Shown: one piece after another, positions 62,632 to 64,000 of the stretch
Layout: every line of letters starts with the position of its first letter
Position numbering within the stretch: position 1 is the first letter of the stretch
Origin: Guyparkeria sp016278265
GTDB lineage: Bacteria > Pseudomonadota > Gammaproteobacteria > Halothiobacillales > Halothiobacillaceae
DNA length: 64,000 nt
Direction: 5' to 3' (one strand)
NCBI RefSeq assembly: GCF_044582145.1
Contig: NZ_JBDODO010000007.1
The notes under the pieces: model-generated
The model's input: the letters and a program-made list of their open reading frames with translations, nothing else
Told to the model about the DNA's origin: nothing
The model's database searches: none
Translations under genes and position numbers: made by a program

Positions 62632-64000
62632 ATGGAGTCAGGGAAGACACGCAAGCCACTGGCGATTGCCATTGCCGCGGCCCTCGGGCTTGGCGGATTG
62701 GCCGTCAGTCATCCGCTGCAAACGGCCCAGGCCGCCACTAGCGGCGAGTTTGGTCTGTGTCCGGCCTTTGGCCCGGAACGCCCCGCCTACCAGCCATTGG
62801 CCAAGGGCGAGCCGGGCAAGGCCTCGGCCGATCAGGCGGAGTACGGCACCGACGGCGTCGTCACCCTGACCGGTGACGCCATCGTCGATGAGCCGGGACG
62901 GCGCGTGCGCGGCGAACGTCTGATCTATCAGCAGGGCCCCGAGGCCCGCGTATCCGCTCAAGGCAATTTCTGGATTCAGACCGGCGACATGACCGTGCAA
63001 GCCGCACGCGGCGAGCTCAACCTCGACACGGACGCCGGGCGCCTCGAGCGCGCCCATTACTGGCTGGAGAGCCAGCACCTGTCCGGTGTGGCCGAGACGA
63101 TCGCCCAACAGGATCGACAGCACTACCGTCTCGGCCAGGCCACGTTCTCGACCTGCCCTCCCGAAAAGCGCGACTGGGAATTCCAGGCCCGCGAGATCGA
63201 ACTCAACCGAGAGACGGGCCGCGGCACCGCCTGGCACACCACCCTGCGTGCCGGCGGCGTGCCGGTGTTCTATGCGCCGTATCTGAACTTCCCGATCGAC
63301 GACCGGCGCCAGTCGGGCTTTCTCTACCCGACCTTCGGCAACAGCACCGAGGGCGGGTTCGAATATGCCCAGCCCTACTACTGGAATATCGCCCCCAATC
63401 TCGATGCGACCGTCACCCCGACCCTGCTGACCAAGCGGGGCCTGGGTCTCGGTGGGCAGGTGCGCTGGCTGCACCAGCTCGGCAGCCAGGATCTGGGTCG
63501 CGATCAGCTCGACTTCTTCTACCTGCCGGACGATCGCGTCGACGGCGGCTCGCGCTGGTCGCTGGGACTGGACAGCAACGGGCGGATCAACCCGGACCTC
63601 GACTACCGCGTCGACATCAACCGCGTTTCGGACGAGCGATTCTTCCAGGACTTCTCCACCAACCTGGAACAGTCGACCACCAGCCATCTCCGCAGCGACG
63701 TGCAACTCAACGCTCGTCCGGGTGGGGGCTGGAACCTCGGCCTGCAGGCCCAGCGCTACCAGACGATCGATCCGACGATCGAAGAGCCTTCTTACCCTTA
63801 CCGGATCATGCCGCGTCTTACCGCCAGCAACAGTTTCGGTCTGGGGCAATGGGGCGAGCAAGTCGCGCCCCGCCTGAGCGTACGCGCCGACGTCACCCGC
63901 TTTGCCCACCCGTCGAGCGAGCGCATCGCCGGCGACCGGGCACATGCGGCCATCGGCATCGGCCAGACCTTCGACGACACGTGGTACCGACTGCGCCCCG
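62632..64000 (+). CDS. lptD: LPS-assembly protein LptD (partial, runs off the window)
   Basis: An open frame from the ATG at 62632 to the window edge (456 residues). A signal peptide (about 1-35, cut near AQA-ATS) is followed by an OstA/LptA-like jellyroll: GVVTLTGDAIVDEPGRRV, ERLIYQQGPE and ARGELNLDTDAGRLERAHYW. Then comes STCPPEKRDWEFQAREIELN with a disulfide cysteine, and YAPYLNFPIDDRRQSGFLYP leading into the outer-membrane barrel. LptD inserts LPS into the outer leaflet with LptE. Family size is about 750-800 residues, so roughly the last 300 are outside. Confidence 0.95.
   Translation, partial: MESGKTRKPLAIAIAAALGLGGLAVSHPLQTAQAATSGEFGLCPAFGPERPAYQPLAKGEPGKASADQAEYGTDGVVTLTGDAIVDEPGRRVRGERLIYQQGPEARVSAQGNFWIQTGDMTVQAARGELNLDTDAGRLERAHYWLESQHLSGVAETIAQQDRQHYRLGQATFSTCPPEKRDWEFQAREIELNRETGRGTAWHTTLRAGGVPVFYAPYLNFPIDDRRQSGFLYPTFGNSTEGGFEYAQPYYWNIAPNLDATVTPTLLTKRGLGLGGQVRWLHQLGSQDLGRDQLDFFYLPDDRVDGGSRWSLGLDSNGRINPDLDYRVDINRVSDERFFQDFSTNLEQSTTSHLRSDVQLNARPGGGWNLGLQAQRYQTIDPTIEEPSYPYRIMPRLTASNSFGLGQWGEQVAPRLSVRADVTRFAHPSSERIAGDRAHAAIGIGQTFDDTWYRLRP

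Overview
The window is a 64 kb piece of a high-GC chromosome from a Gram-negative gammaproteobacterium. The evidence is an outer-membrane biogenesis gene (lptD), ubiquinone genes (ubiA, ubiJ, ubiB), a PBP2/RodA/MltB/RlpA cell-wall cluster next to lipB/lipA, xerD-dsbC, a one-piece tmRNA with an ANDDNYALAA tag, sigma-28 type promoters in front of chemoreceptors, and trimeric-type porins. A periplasmic DsrE-like protein would fit a sulfur-oxidising lineage such as the Halothiobacillaceae; that placement is inference.

Layout. (1) 1-4.7 kb is an AT-richer accessory island. It holds small membrane or secreted proteins of unknown function, a truncated ADP-ribosylglycohydrolase, and a block bounded by inverted copies of AAAGGGTTCTGACCCC. 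Inside that block, on the minus strand, are a TIR-like protein fused to a three-helix membrane module, a ThsB-type TIR protein one base downstream, an integron-like attC site, and an unknown cassette gene. (2) 4.7-12.2 kb: YceI/cytochrome b561 with a divergent LysR regulator, then a ferric-iron ABC transporter operon (fbpABC) ending in a secreted amidohydrolase. (3) 12.3-22.3 kb: three c-di-GMP enzymes with different sensors, a small protein translationally coupled to one of them, and a chemoreceptor. (4) 22.3-34.2 kb: DsrE-like protein, ubiA, gamma-carbonic anhydrase, a divergent ZnuA-like protein facing a DtxR-type regulator, an orphan TRAP binding protein, uvrD, glutamate dehydrogenase and a fourth GGDEF-EAL protein. 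(5) 34.3-40.5 kb: tmRNA, tRNA-Thr(CGT), CHAD protein, pldA-ubiJ-ubiB, and a frameshifted cytochrome b gene. (6) 40.7-48.5 kb: acs, a region rich in DnaA boxes, xerD, dsbC, a second chemoreceptor and an epimerase-like protein. (7) 48.9-51.3 kb: two tandem porins. (8) 51.7-61.8 kb: lipA, lipB, ybeD, dat, dacC, rlpA, mltB, rodA, mrdA and ppa, all on the minus strand. (9) 61.9-64 kb: adk and the start of lptD on the plus strand.

A family of palindromic, MITE-like repeats (full length about 267 bp, 32-bp terminal inverted repeats) occurs four times. Each copy lies directly upstream of a plus-strand gene: fbpA, the DtxR-type regulator, pldA and xerD. At fbpA it lies between a Fur-like operator/promoter and the coding region. 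The most novel candidate is the cassette-borne two-gene TIR system at 2978-4232, which resembles Thoeris signalling but has a TIR-membrane fusion in place of the known ThsA effectors.
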